From Alkalinema pantanalense (GTDB lineage: Bacteria; Cyanobacteriota; Cyanobacteriia; Leptolyngbyales; Leptolyngbyaceae), in assembly GCF_050753345.1 (NCBI RefSeq), contig NZ_JBLZFX010000001.1:107079-171078 (forward strand): DNA of 64,000 nucleotides, written 5' to 3'. A program made the position numbers and the translations under genes. Of the stretch, positions 43,963 through 52,575 are shown piece by piece. Below the pieces are notes generated by a model. It was not told the DNA's origin. It was given only the letters and a program-made list of their open reading frames with translations, and ran no database searches. Each line of letters starts with the position of its first letter. Positions within the stretch are counted from its first letter, which is position 1.

Positions 43963-44583
43963 ATGACTATGTTGAAAAAAGTAGCAGTAGGTGCAGCTTT
44001 TGCCGCCTCTATCACTGCTGCAAGCTTTGGCGCAAGTGCTCCTGCCCAAGCAATGGATCTCGCAGGTAAGAGATTATCTTTCAGTGGTTCAGCCCAGCTA
44101 TTGAACCCAAATGTTGCAATCGGCGGAACCTCAACGCTTCAGTTTGTTGATGCAGAGGTAGGCTCACTGAGTCAGATCGGAACACTTGGAGGCAATTTTT
44201 CTATCCAGAATCTAACACTCACGAAAGTAGCTACCAATGAATGGTCACTACTATCTCCCGTAACCAGCTGGCTCAGTGGTGGTGGGTTGGGTTCTATCAC
44301 ATTTAACTTGAATACATTCGACTTGGCAAAAGTCACTTATTCAACTCCGGTTGGTATTTTTACCTCATTTGTTGCCAACTTAAGCGGTCAGTTCAAGAAC
44401 CTGCCGCAAGTAATTGATAGCCAAGATGGAACGTTTAGTTCTCAGGCACAACTTGCATTTACTGGTGACACCTACTCGGCAAGCATTACCGCTGTTCCCG
44501 TTCCGGCGTTGCTGCCTGGTGCGGTAGGGGTTGGTTTGGCGGCTCTGCGCAAGCGCAAGGCTCGGGCCCTAGCGACTGCCTAG
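43963..44583 (+). CDS. exported protein with PTPA-CTERM-type sorting tail
   Basis: A 206-residue secreted protein. The signal peptide (KVAVGAAFAASITAASFGAS, cleavage near APAQA) is followed by a beta-rich, Gly/Thr/Ser-rich mature domain with no known fold. The C-terminus is a cyanobacterial exosortase tail: VPVPALLPG, a hydrophobic helix with AVGVGLAAL, and RKRKARA. This is the variant with a Pro-Ala motif instead of PEP. Two cyanoexosortase genes lie immediately downstream, so they probably process it. ATG 43963 has AAGAGG upstream; ATG 43969 is the alternative. Confidence 0.85.
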   Translation: MTMLKKVAVGAAFAASITAASFGASAPAQAMDLAGKRLSFSGSAQLLNPNVAIGGTSTLQFVDAEVGSLSQIGTLGGNFSIQNLTLTKVATNEWSLLSPVTSWLSGGGLGSITFNLNTFDLAKVTYSTPVGIFTSFVANLSGQFKNLPQVIDSQDGTFSSQAQLAFTGDTYSASITAVPVPALLPGAVGVGLAALRKRKARALATA

Positions 44584-44673
44584 GCACAAGAACTCCTAGA
44601 GTTCATCGATAATCACATTCCACGAACACAGGGAACTCAGTTGATACGCAAACTTGAGTAAGCACCTGAGGCA

Positions 44674-44709
44674 GAGTAGGGGGAGAATTCAGGCTCTCCC
44701 TACTCTTTT
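44674..44709 (+). terminator. Rho-independent terminator
   Basis: GAGTAGGGGGAG pairs with CTCTCCCTACTC (one mismatch) with an 8-nt loop, followed by TTTT. It lies 90 bp after the sorting-target stop and probably separates it from the exosortase genes. Confidence 0.75.
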
Positions 44710-44728
44710 GTAGAAAGACTACCTTGTA

Positions 44729-44876
44729 TACCAAATCAACTTGTGATTGCAACCCATCACGATCCTCCTAAATCCCCCTTAATAACGGGGACTTTGAAAC
44801 CATTTGACTGAATTTCCCTCTTGTTCAGGAGGGCTAGGGAAGATTGGATCTGTCGCATTGATCAATCAATTTGGTA
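44729..44876. mobile_element. MITE-like element, family 2, copy B
   Basis: A 148-bp element starts TACCAAATCAACTTGTG and ends TGATCAATCAATTTGGTA. The ends form an inverted repeat (TACCAAAT...ATTTGGTA, extended by further matching), and TA occurs on both flanks (TATACC...GGTATA). It shares long stretches with 39249-39389. It is between the terminator of the sorting-target gene and the first cyanoexosortase. Confidence 0.72.
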
Positions 44877-44948
44877 TAGACAAACTGCTGTCAGCGTTCT
44901 TTGTAACCAAACTAGATTTTCACCTATCTATTCTCTAGAAATCAGCCA

Positions 44949-45905
44949 GTGACTATTCATACTTGTGTAGAGAAACTCAAGCAAATATTGCACTATAGTC
45001 TGGCCACTCGCCATCGGCGGCGACTCGCACTCGTGGGATTGCTGGCCATTCTTTATCTCCCTGACTGGATCAGCGTCTTAGTAGAAGGCATTCTTAAAGG
45101 CCGATCGGATTCCATTCTCAATATAGGTTTTATTATCTTAGGTATTCAACCCTTCCTGAAACAGCCCAATGCCTTAACTCAATTACGCGCCGAAGAAGAC
45201 GATCGCTGGACGGGTTACATTTTGTTAGTCATCGCCAGCGTTGCATTAATTATTTTCCATAGCACTTCCCCTTCAGTGACCTTCCAAGCATTTTCAGTTA
45301 TGGGGTTAGTCATTGGAGCGCTTTGGAGCACTTGGGGACTTGGATTTTTTCGACAATTTCCAGTCGTCACGCTCATGCTTCTGGCTGCCACCTATCCCCA
45401 TCTCTCCTTTATCACCGCCGAAGCCTTGCGGTTTGTCACTGCCCCGGACTTGCTAGAGCGCACCATGGCGATCGTGGGCAGTTGGGGCCTGACCCAAATC
45501 GGCTATCCTGCCCATGCGGAGGCCGCGATCGTGCGCATGTCTACGGGTTCAGTTTTTGTAGCTCCGGGCTGTAGTGGCTTCGACCTGGCCTTTACATTAT
45601 GTGGCCTAGGATTCCTCTTAGGACGACTAATGCAGACCCGTTGGCGAAAAACGCTGCTAGTGATGGGGGCGGGCATTCTGCTGGCCTGGATTGCTAACGT
45701 GCCAAGAATCATGCTGTTGGCGATCGCGTCGGTTTACTGGGGCAAGGCGTCCTTCGACTTTTGGCATGGGCCGATCGGGGGCCAAATTTTTGCCGGGATC
45801 GTCTTCACAATTCACTATTACCTAGCCATGGCCCTGATTGGGCAGGAATCCCCAATCAGCCCTCCAGAATCAGACCCAGCTTCTATCAATAATTCACAAA
45901 TATAA
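44949..45905 (+). CDS. cyanoexosortase 1
   Basis: Exosortases are polytopic membrane proteases/transpeptidases that recognise PEP-CTERM-like tails. This 318-residue protein has about eight hydrophobic helices and the catalytic triad: Cys208 in APGCSGFD, Arg253 in ANVPRIM and His273 in FWHGPIGGQ. The following GGQIFAGIVFTIHYYLAMAL is characteristic of cyanoexosortases. The start is GTG 44949, with no strong RBS, so another start is possible. The gene is 73 bp after a MITE-like element and belongs to an island with its probable target and a second paralogue. Confidence 0.88.
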   Translation: MTIHTCVEKLKQILHYSLATRHRRRLALVGLLAILYLPDWISVLVEGILKGRSDSILNIGFIILGIQPFLKQPNALTQLRAEEDDRWTGYILLVIASVALIIFHSTSPSVTFQAFSVMGLVIGALWSTWGLGFFRQFPVVTLMLLAATYPHLSFITAEALRFVTAPDLLERTMAIVGSWGLTQIGYPAHAEAAIVRMSTGSVFVAPGCSGFDLAFTLCGLGFLLGRLMQTRWRKTLLVMGAGILLAWIANVPRIMLLAIASVYWGKASFDFWHGPIGGQIFAGIVFTIHYYLAMALIGQESPISPPESDPASINNSQI

Positions 45906-46094
45906 ATTTTTGGCAATGAGAAATCACTTTGTCAGGATTTCTACGGGGAGTCCCTGAAAGAGGGAAAAGTTATTCAGTAACTTCGCGGAATAGTGAGAGA
46001 TTAACGGCAATGGCCCTCTCTTACAGGTGCAGAAACGCCATCTCTGACTAGGTATCAATGATTCAATTTACTCACCCATTGAGGTTAAACAATT

Positions 46095-46712
46095 ATGGCG
46101 GCGTCCTCCTTGTCTACCCCTAACTATGCCAATTCCGGGACCGGAAATACCAATGCCCGAGGTTTGTGCCGAATTGTCGGTGTCGCTTGTTTGATAGGCT
46201 TTCTTGTGGATATGGCCGTGCTGACCTTTCCCCCGGCCTTTGGCGAACTGACTTGGCGCATCGGCTTTATGCAGCAGATGGGCGATCGTAGCATTATTCT
46301 GCTGTTTGGACTTGCACTGATGCTGTACTCTGCATTGGATACTCGTACCCTAAGACGTCAACTCGCGATCGCTTGTCTAGCGATTGGCATTATTTTTCCG
46401 CTCTCCTGCGTTTTAGTTGTACGAGATGCCATCACCTTCCAAAACATGGCCGTAAATAATATCAGCGTGCAATTAGAACGAGCTCAAAAACAATTAGCTG
46501 AAATTAAGCCCGGTGAAAATCCCCAGCTAAAAGTTACCCAAGAACAACTCCAAACGGTTGCTAAACAGCTATCTGGTAATGCCCAAGTTGCACAGCAAAC
46601 CGCAAAAAACACTTCCATCAAAACTGGACTATCCAGCGTGGGTAACTTGCTGGTTGTCGGCTTAGCGCTACTGGGCCTAGGTCGATATGGCATGCGTCCC
46701 CCCCGTGGTTAA
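46095..46712 (+). CDS. HpsJ-like membrane protein (exosortase-associated)
   Basis: A 205-residue protein with four hydrophobic helices (about 25-45, 65-85, 90-112 and 180-198) and a long coiled-coil segment (NISVQLERAQKQLAEIKPG, about 120-170) between helices 3 and 4. This matches the HpsJ-like family, which is found with hormogonium polysaccharide loci and with cyanoexosortases. Its location between two exosortase genes supports the second context. It is probably an accessory factor of the sorting machinery. Mechanism is unknown. Confidence 0.8.
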   Translation: MAASSLSTPNYANSGTGNTNARGLCRIVGVACLIGFLVDMAVLTFPPAFGELTWRIGFMQQMGDRSIILLFGLALMLYSALDTRTLRRQLAIACLAIGIIFPLSCVLVVRDAITFQNMAVNNISVQLERAQKQLAEIKPGENPQLKVTQEQLQTVAKQLSGNAQVAQQTAKNTSIKTGLSSVGNLLVVGLALLGLGRYGMRPPRG

Positions 46713-46764
46713 TTGCTAAGACATTGAATGGAAGAGATTCAATCTAGACATTATCAATAGGATT

Positions 46765-46799
46765 GAGCTAGGGAAAGTTTTCGCTAGCTCCTTTCTCTT
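46765..46799 (+). terminator. terminator after the HpsJ-like gene
   Basis: GAGCTAG pairs with CTAGCTC around an inner GAAA/TTTC stem with a tight loop, followed by CTTTCTCTT. About 55 bp after the HpsJ-like stop and only 20-50 bp before the second exosortase start, so attenuation is also possible. Confidence 0.6.
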
Positions 46800-46818
46800 A
46801 TTTCTAAATACTGAGATT

Positions 46819-46850
46819 ATGGAACGGCAAACCCATGGAACGGCAAACCC
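46819..46850 (+). repeat. 16-bp tandem duplication of the start region of cyanoexosortase 2
   Basis: ATGGAACGGCAAACCC occurs twice in tandem, 46819-46834 and 46835-46850. The first ATG is out of frame with the gene and opens a 16-codon ORF ending at 46869 within the coding region. The second ATG is the functional start. Confidence 0.9.
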
Positions 46851-47770
46851 TAGGCTCACACATTATTGATTGGTGTAGATATATTGGTCGAAATGGTTTT
46901 AGAACAAACCATGGATTTCTGATTCTCTGCGGCAGTATCATTCTGATGATCTATGGAGTTATTCTCTTAATTTTTTTAGGGGATATTACAATCCATGGGA
47001 GTTCTAGTGCATTCATCAATATTTGTTTTCTGTACCTTGGCATAGCGGGCTTATGGAAACAGCAGGGAACATTAACACAGGAACGAGTTTATCCCGACGA
47101 TCGCATCATTGGATATGCTTTGCTACTGACCGGAACGATCGGATTTTTCCTATTACATTCCTCGTTTTCCTTACAGGCACTCTGCGCCATGCTGATTGTC
47201 ATGGGAATGTTATTGAGTCACTTTGGCTTAACAATGATTCGCCACCATTGGCTATTCATTGGGTTTATCATCGTGGGTCTCTACCCCAACATCATTAATC
47301 TTGCGACCCAAACTTGGAAATTTGCGACACCCCACAATTTACTTGAATTACTCATGGCAAACCTAGGGAGCCAAGGACTACGGCTACTTGGCTATGAATC
47401 GATCGCCCAAGAGCAGTTTATTAAACTAGGATCAGGAGCCGTAGAAGTGGCTTTCGGGTGCAATGGGTTCCATATGAGTTTTGTATTGGGGATGGCAGGA
47501 TTTATTGTGGGTCAATTTATGCAGCTTTCTGTCCGAAAAACAGTTCTACTAATTATTAGTGGTGTGACCTTAGCATTAACTCTTAATGTACCCCGTGTAA
47601 TGTTGCTAGCGATCTCATCAGTATATTGGGGCAAACAATCCTTTGAATTTTGGCATGGTTCGATCGGTGGCCAGATTTTTGCCGGGATTCTTTTCACAAT
47701 TTACTACTACTTAGCTATGTGGATTATCGATAGAAAACCCAATGCAAAAGCTAGTGGGAGTATTGTTTAG
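46835..47770 (+). CDS. cyanoexosortase 2
   Basis: A 311-residue paralogue of the first exosortase, with the same helix layout and triad: Cys209 in FGCNGFHM, Arg254 in NVPRVM and His274 in FWHGSIGGQ. The GGQIFAGILFTIYYYLAM segment is shared. Overall identity is moderate, suggesting an old duplication and possibly different substrates. It starts at the second copy of a 16-bp tandem duplication. It ends seven bases before the convergent ABC transporter gene. Two exosortases in one island is unusual. Confidence 0.87.
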   Translation: MERQTLGSHIIDWCRYIGRNGFRTNHGFLILCGSIILMIYGVILLIFLGDITIHGSSSAFINICFLYLGIAGLWKQQGTLTQERVYPDDRIIGYALLLTGTIGFFLLHSSFSLQALCAMLIVMGMLLSHFGLTMIRHHWLFIGFIIVGLYPNIINLATQTWKFATPHNLLELLMANLGSQGLRLLGYESIAQEQFIKLGSGAVEVAFGCNGFHMSFVLGMAGFIVGQFMQLSVRKTVLLIISGVTLALTLNVPRVMLLAISSVYWGKQSFEFWHGSIGGQIFAGILFTIYYYLAMWIIDRKPNAKASGSIV

Positions 47771-47776
47771 ACCTAA

Positions 47777-48493
47777 TCAACCGACAATCGTTTGTCCGAT
47801 ATCTTCCGGAGCCATATTCGGTTCTAAGATCCGCCCATCCTTAAACCAGATCACCCGACGGGTACAACGAGCAACCTCCGGCTCATGGGTCACCATCACG
47901 ACCGTCATTCCACTGGCATTTAAATTCCCAAAAATCTCCAAAATTTCATGGGTCGTTTGGGAGTCTAATGCCCCCGTTGGTTCATCTGCCAGCAAGAGGA
48001 CAGGTTGATTCACGATCGCGCGAGCGATCGCGACCCGCTGCTGTTGTCCGCCGGAAAGCTGTGTGGGTTTGTTATTCAGGCGGGATTCCAATCCTACTCT
48101 GACTAGGGCCTCTCTAGAGCGCTCTCGCCGTTCCGCAGGGGGTACAGCAGCATAGATCATCGGTAACATCACATTTTCCAAGGCCGTCAGTTGGGGTAGC
48201 AAATGGAACTGCTGAAACACAAAGCCCAACTTTTGGTTGCGAATGTGGGCCAATTCCTTATCGGGCAATGTTGCGACCTCAACCCCATCCAAATAGTAAC
48301 GACCGGCTGTCGGCTGATCGAGACAGCCAATAATATTCATCATGGTTGATTTTCCAGAACCCGATGCCCCCATAATGGCGCAGTATTCGCCCGCTTCGAC
48401 GGTTAAATCAACACCCGCCAACGCATTTACGGTAATGTCACCCATCCCGTAAATTTTAGTAATTTCTTCTAGTCGAACGATCGTGCTAACCAT
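47777..48493 (-). CDS. ABC transporter ATPase, MacB/LolD type
   Basis: The ATP-binding subunit of a MacB-type exporter, 238 residues, cytosolic face. It has Walker A GASGSGKST near 46, Q-loop VFQQFHLLPQL, signature LSGGQQQRVAIARAI, Walker B LLLADEPTGALD and the H-loop VTHEPEVA. It is the last gene of a three-gene operon (adaptor, permease, ATPase, all minus strand), with a 160-bp gap to the permease. Together they would form a tripartite pump or lipid/peptide exporter across the envelope, or with an outer-membrane factor encoded elsewhere. Confidence 0.95.
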   Translation of the reverse strand: MVSTIVRLEEITKIYGMGDITVNALAGVDLTVEAGEYCAIMGASGSGKSTMMNIIGCLDQPTAGRYYLDGVEVATLPDKELAHIRNQKLGFVFQQFHLLPQLTALENVMLPMIYAAVPPAERRERSREALVRVGLESRLNNKPTQLSGGQQQRVAIARAIVNQPVLLLADEPTGALDSQTTHEILEIFGNLNASGMTVVMVTHEPEVARCTRRVIWFKDGRILEPNMAPEDIGQTIVG

Positions 48494-48653
48494 AATAACA
48501 ATCGGTAAATTATGAAATTGATAAAATCGTATCTAGAGCTATTTATTTTGGCATTAACAGAATTATTTTTTCCATTTCAACTGACAATTGGACTTGTTGA
48601 TTCTCTATAGCCTTTATTGTAGCTACCCTAGAATTGTAGCCACCCTAAAAAAT

Positions 48654-49871
48654 CTAAGCACTCCGTAGAGCCACGATCGGATCAAGTCTTGCGGCCTGTC
48701 TCGCTGGAATTACGCCAAACACCAAGCCAATCGTCCCAGAAACACCCACAGCTAACCCGATCGCGGCCATCGACACCGAAGCTTTTAGGGGCGTAAAGGC
48801 TGACACGAGATAAATTCCGCTGACTCCCACCAACGTTCCCAACAGTCCGCCCGCAGCCGATAGCAAGACCGCTTCAATCATAAACTGCACCAAAATATCG
48901 GATTGCGCTGCCCCGATCGCCTTCCGAAGACCGATTTCCTGGGTTCGTTCCGTCACCGACACCAGCATAATATTCATAATCCCAATACCACCTACCAGCA
49001 AGGAGACCCCCGCGATCGCGGCCAACATCGCCGTTAAGCCTCCTGTAATAGTTCCGACAATGCGAAGAATGTCCTTTTGAGTTTGTACCGTGAAATCATC
49101 TTCATTAATAATCTTGTGACGGAGACGCAATAAATTGGTGATTTGAAATTCCGCCGCTGGAATACTTGCTTCATCCTTGGCCGAGATGGAAATAAAAGTC
49201 AAATCTAAGCCATAGGGCGAGGTGCGTCCCGTCAAGGATGTTGCACTGGTTGTTAAGGGAATATAGACTGCGTCATCCTGATTACTGCCCAGAAAGGAAC
49301 CCTTCGCCTGCATCACTCCGACCACTTCAAAGCTTACATTCCGCAAGCGAATCCTTTTGCCGATCGGCGTCTCTTGACCAAAGAAATTAGATGCTACTTC
49401 TGAACCCAAAACTGCCACCCGCTGGCTCCGATTCAGATCATCCTCCGTCAAAAAACGTCCCTGAGCAACATCAAAATCTCGAACAGTCAAAAAGGCGGGT
49501 GTTGTGCCGACCACTAACGAACTGCGATTGAGCCCACCATAGGTCAAGGTCAATTGGCTTTGGCGCTGGGGAGCCACTTCCGCCACTGAAGGAACCTGCG
49601 CCGCGATCGCCTTGGCATCATCCCAGACCAAGTTTCTCGGCAAAAGGGATGTACGTTGCCGAGCCGATCCCGATCCAGGAGAGACAAACAGTACATTCGG
49701 CCCTAAGGACTCAAACTGTTCAGAAGCCAGTTTCTGAGCCCCTTGACCAATCCCAATCATGGCAATCACCGAAGCATTACCAATTATCATCCCTAACATT
49801 GTCAAAGCTGTTCTCAGCTTATTCGATGTCAGTGTTTTTGAGGCCATTCCTAAACTTTCGACCCAATCCAT
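48654..49871 (-). CDS. ABC transporter permease, MacB/FtsX type
   Basis: A 405-residue permease with one N-terminal helix (TMLGMIIGNASVIAMIGIGQ), a periplasmic MacB-type core domain (about 45-265) and three C-terminal helices including LLVGGIGIMNIMLVSVTERT, the FtsX signature. It pairs with the separate ATPase encoded downstream. MacB in E. coli carries both domains in one protein; here they are split, as in many cyanobacteria. Substrate is unknown. Confidence 0.94.
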   Translation of the reverse strand: MDWVESLGMASKTLTSNKLRTALTMLGMIIGNASVIAMIGIGQGAQKLASEQFESLGPNVLFVSPGSGSARQRTSLLPRNLVWDDAKAIAAQVPSVAEVAPQRQSQLTLTYGGLNRSSLVVGTTPAFLTVRDFDVAQGRFLTEDDLNRSQRVAVLGSEVASNFFGQETPIGKRIRLRNVSFEVVGVMQAKGSFLGSNQDDAVYIPLTTSATSLTGRTSPYGLDLTFISISAKDEASIPAAEFQITNLLRLRHKIINEDDFTVQTQKDILRIVGTITGGLTAMLAAIAGVSLLVGGIGIMNIMLVSVTERTQEIGLRKAIGAAQSDILVQFMIEAVLLSAAGGLLGTLVGVSGIYLVSAFTPLKASVSMAAIGLAVGVSGTIGLVFGVIPARQAARLDPIVALRSA

Positions 49872-49925
49872 TGCATGCCTCTCTCAGTTAAGGTTACTCA
49901 TCTCAGTCAGGTTACTCAGCTATCC

Positions 49926-49989
49926 AACCCCATCAATCTTTAACCCCATGAATCTTCAACCCCATGAATCTTCAACCCCATGAATCTTT
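49926..49989. repeat. 16-bp tandem repeat, 4 copies
   Basis: AACCCCATCAATCTTT, then AACCCCATGAATCTTC twice, then AACCCCATGAATCTTT, between the adaptor gene and the permease gene of the exporter operon. The unit lies in the operon's own intercistronic leader. Confidence 0.9.
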
Positions 49990-50052
49990 TGTGTTTCTTC
50001 GTTCATTAATCTCAGATAGCCCAGCAAAAACCATCAGCACCTTTTATCCATC

Positions 50053-50085
50053 ATTTCGTCGAGATTTCGTCGAGATTTCGTCGAG
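50053..50085. repeat. 11-bp tandem repeat, 3 copies
   Basis: ATTTCGTCGAG occurs three times in exact tandem, just after the adaptor stop at 50102 on the minus strand. Confidence 0.92.
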
Positions 50086-50101
50086 CAAACCTAAGAGTTA
50101 C

Positions 50102-51556
50102 TTATTTTGGGTTATCTTTGACAATCTGATCGAGCTTTTGCCCTTCTGGCAAGGTTACAAAAACCTGCTCACCCGCATTCATTCCATCCAAAATTTGAGT
50201 CTGACCTTCTTTCTTCCCATCGGGCCGTTGCTTATCTTGCGTCGCCCCGATCGTCACTCGTTTAAACTGCGGTTTACCCTTTTCATCAGGCACCAATACC
50301 CCCGTTTGTCCCCGCTTAGTCACGATCGCCACCGTTGGAACCACTAATGCCTCAATCCGTTGGCCAAGGAATTCTAGATCCGCATTCATTCCAGAACGCA
50401 ATTTATTCTGGCCTTCCAGCAATTTAATCCTCACTTGGAAAAATTTGACATCCCGTTCTTCGATCGCCTCCGGTGCAATCAGCCGAACTTGACCTTTGAA
50501 CTTTTGCTTAGGGAACGCATCCACAACAATCTGAGCTTCCTGTCCCGGTTTGATCTGGTTAATATCCACCTCCGGCACCTTGGCAATCACCTCTAGTTCG
50601 CTAGCTAACGCCACGATCGAGGTAGAAGTTGCCCCGGTTCCCGAGGCTGAGGCCTGGGTGGTGGGCGTCACAAAGGCTCCCACCGAAGCATACCGTTGGG
50701 TCACGAGTCCCGAAAACGGGGCACGGATGATCGTATCGGCAATCCGATTTTCAATCCCCCTGAGTTGGGCGATCGCGGCGGCCAATTGGGCCTCCTGCAC
50801 CGCAATATCCCCGGTGCTCCCTGTCTGACCCTGTTGGCTTAAGCGATCTTGATTTCCCGCCACCTGGGCTTGGGCCTGGGAAAGCTGAGCCTGGGCCTGG
50901 GAAAGCTGAGCCCTCGCCTGTCGGAGAGTCTCACGGGCATTTTGTTCCTTGCGAATAAACTCATCCAAACTGTTTTCGGAAATTGCGCCCTCCTTCTGCA
51001 AGCTTTCTTGGCGTTGCCGCTGGCGCGTGGCAAACTCCAACTGCGACTGTGCATCCGCCACAAGCCCTTGCGATCGGGATATTTCACCTTGGGAACGCAA
51101 CACCTCCCCCTGGGACTTACGCAGATCCGCCTCAGCCTGTCCTACCAACTCAGGTCGCGCCGGATCCTGTAATTGCACCAATCGAGCCCGCGCCGCTTCC
51201 ACATTGGCCAAAGCTTGTTGGCGTTCGCGCTCCAAATCCGACGAGTCCATCCGCGCGATAATTTGTCCTGCTTTGATGTAATCCCCTTGCTCCACCATGA
51301 GTTCCATGACCCGCCCCGCACTTTTGGGACTCACGTTCACCGTTTCCCGGGGAGTCACGGTTCCACTGGCTTTGACCCGCAGCGTCAGTTGTTCGGAAAC
51401 CACTGGAGTTGTTAATTTACTGGTATCCAAAGCTTTAGAATTCGGTTTGAACAACCCCAAGCCGATCGCAGACAATCCAATGACACCGATCGCTGCACCT
51501 GCCACCCACCAGATTTTGGGCGTCTTTTTAAGAGTGGTCAATGAAGGAATATGCAT
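50102..51556 (-). CDS. MacA/HlyD-type periplasmic adaptor
   Basis: This membrane fusion subunit links the inner-membrane permease to an outer-membrane channel. The 484-residue protein has an N-terminal anchor (WWVAGAAIGVIGLSAIGLGL), a lipoyl/biotinyl half-motif (VEQGDYIKAGQIIARMDSSD), and a long coiled-coil hairpin (about 100-260) rich in Gln/Ala/Glu, containing repeats such as two QAQAQLS units. A second half-motif (IRAPFSGLVTQRYASVGAFV), a beta-barrel and a C-terminal domain follow. ATG 51556 is preferred; a TTG start at 51610 would add 18 residues. It is first in the operon. Some coil repeats are near-identical at DNA level. Confidence 0.93.
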   Translation of the reverse strand: MHIPSLTTLKKTPKIWWVAGAAIGVIGLSAIGLGLFKPNSKALDTSKLTTPVVSEQLTLRVKASGTVTPRETVNVSPKSAGRVMELMVEQGDYIKAGQIIARMDSSDLERERQQALANVEAARARLVQLQDPARPELVGQAEADLRKSQGEVLRSQGEISRSQGLVADAQSQLEFATRQRQRQESLQKEGAISENSLDEFIRKEQNARETLRQARAQLSQAQAQLSQAQAQVAGNQDRLSQQGQTGSTGDIAVQEAQLAAAIAQLRGIENRIADTIIRAPFSGLVTQRYASVGAFVTPTTQASASGTGATSTSIVALASELEVIAKVPEVDINQIKPGQEAQIVVDAFPKQKFKGQVRLIAPEAIEERDVKFFQVRIKLLEGQNKLRSGMNADLEFLGQRIEALVVPTVAIVTKRGQTGVLVPDEKGKPQFKRVTIGATQDKQRPDGKKEGQTQILDGMNAGEQVFVTLPEGQKLDQIVKDNPK

Positions 51557-52575
51557 GAAAAAGCCTGTATGCCGGATGAGTGCCTGATTTCCTGTAACAA
51601 CCTTATCCAAGTCACGAGCATAACCGCCGACTTAGACCAGCCAACCTCGACCATCGGCCTGCCACCGACCCATACCCCAGCCAGGGACAAGGCTGCCTGA
51701 AAATTCTGCGGTTAGAAGCAACAAGTAACGAAACGACAGGTAACAATATGTTAATCACTCTAATATAATTCTTAATATACCTATGAGTTCCTAACCGTTG
51801 CCTAAAAGTCTTGTTCGCAACATCCCCCTTTGTCATACGTCTGTGAGTATGTTAAGTCTGTCATTACATTGGCCAACTAGCCTGGGTCACTTGAGATAGT
51901 GAACCTTAGACAGTGAATCTTAGACAGTAAATCTCAGACATTGCCCCACGGAGATAATCACTAGCATCCAAGACTTGCTAAATGCCAAAGATTCTAGATG
52001 TCGCACGGAGAGCATGCAGAAGACTATCCGTCCAGTCCATTTTTAAGCCTCACCTAGCTGATCCCTGAAGTTGATCTTAGCGAAAGGCTCTGGCCTTCGT
52101 CCGGGACTTTAGTCCTTCGTTGTTAGACTTCACCCAAATTCAGAAGAGACCCAGCCACGAGCTAAACTGAGGGACACTCTGTAGCCCCCTGACGCCAGAC
52201 AGCCTCGGATATCCACCATTTCTACGGATAGTTTTCAGATTTTTCCGATCGGGATCACAGATTGGAAAGGGATAGAAGTCAGTATCATAGGCGTAGGGAT
52301 GCGGACAGTCGGCAGCCTCGGGTTTCCTTGTCCAAAAGTCCCCCGCGATCGTGTCTATAATGGTGCCCGATGCGGTTCTCCTTCCTTTTATAGAAACTTT
52401 TCTACAAAAGTGCAGGAAACTGTACGGATCAACCAACCACAAGATTGCATTTTGTATCATGAAATCTTTCTGCATGAGTAACTCCTCGGTCATTTTTGTG
52501 ACTTTTCCAGAGTTTCCCATTCAGATAGGATTCAGATCGAAGCATGTCTATGCTCTCCGCTTGTGACGATAGCCT
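51557..52575. other. 1019-bp intergenic region
   Basis: No gene is convincingly present. It contains a 14-15 bp tandem repeat (51891-51947, TTAGACAGTGAATC-like units), a short GGACT / AGTCC hairpin near 52100, and a 126-codon minus-strand frame (52140-52520) that I rejected. The promoters of the MacA-like operon and of the RGG protein gene are probably inside. Confidence 0.45.
51891..51947. repeat. 14-15 bp tandem repeat, 4 copies
   Basis: TTGAGATAGTGAACC, TTAGACAGTGAATC, TTAGACAGTAAATC and TCAGACATTGCCCC run head to tail upstream of the exporter operon. Confidence 0.75.

Noticed and set aside
52140..52520. 126-codon minus-strand frame in a long intergenic gap
   Set aside because: No recognisable fold, odd composition, and no ribosome site. 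Probably a chance frame or a decayed repeat.
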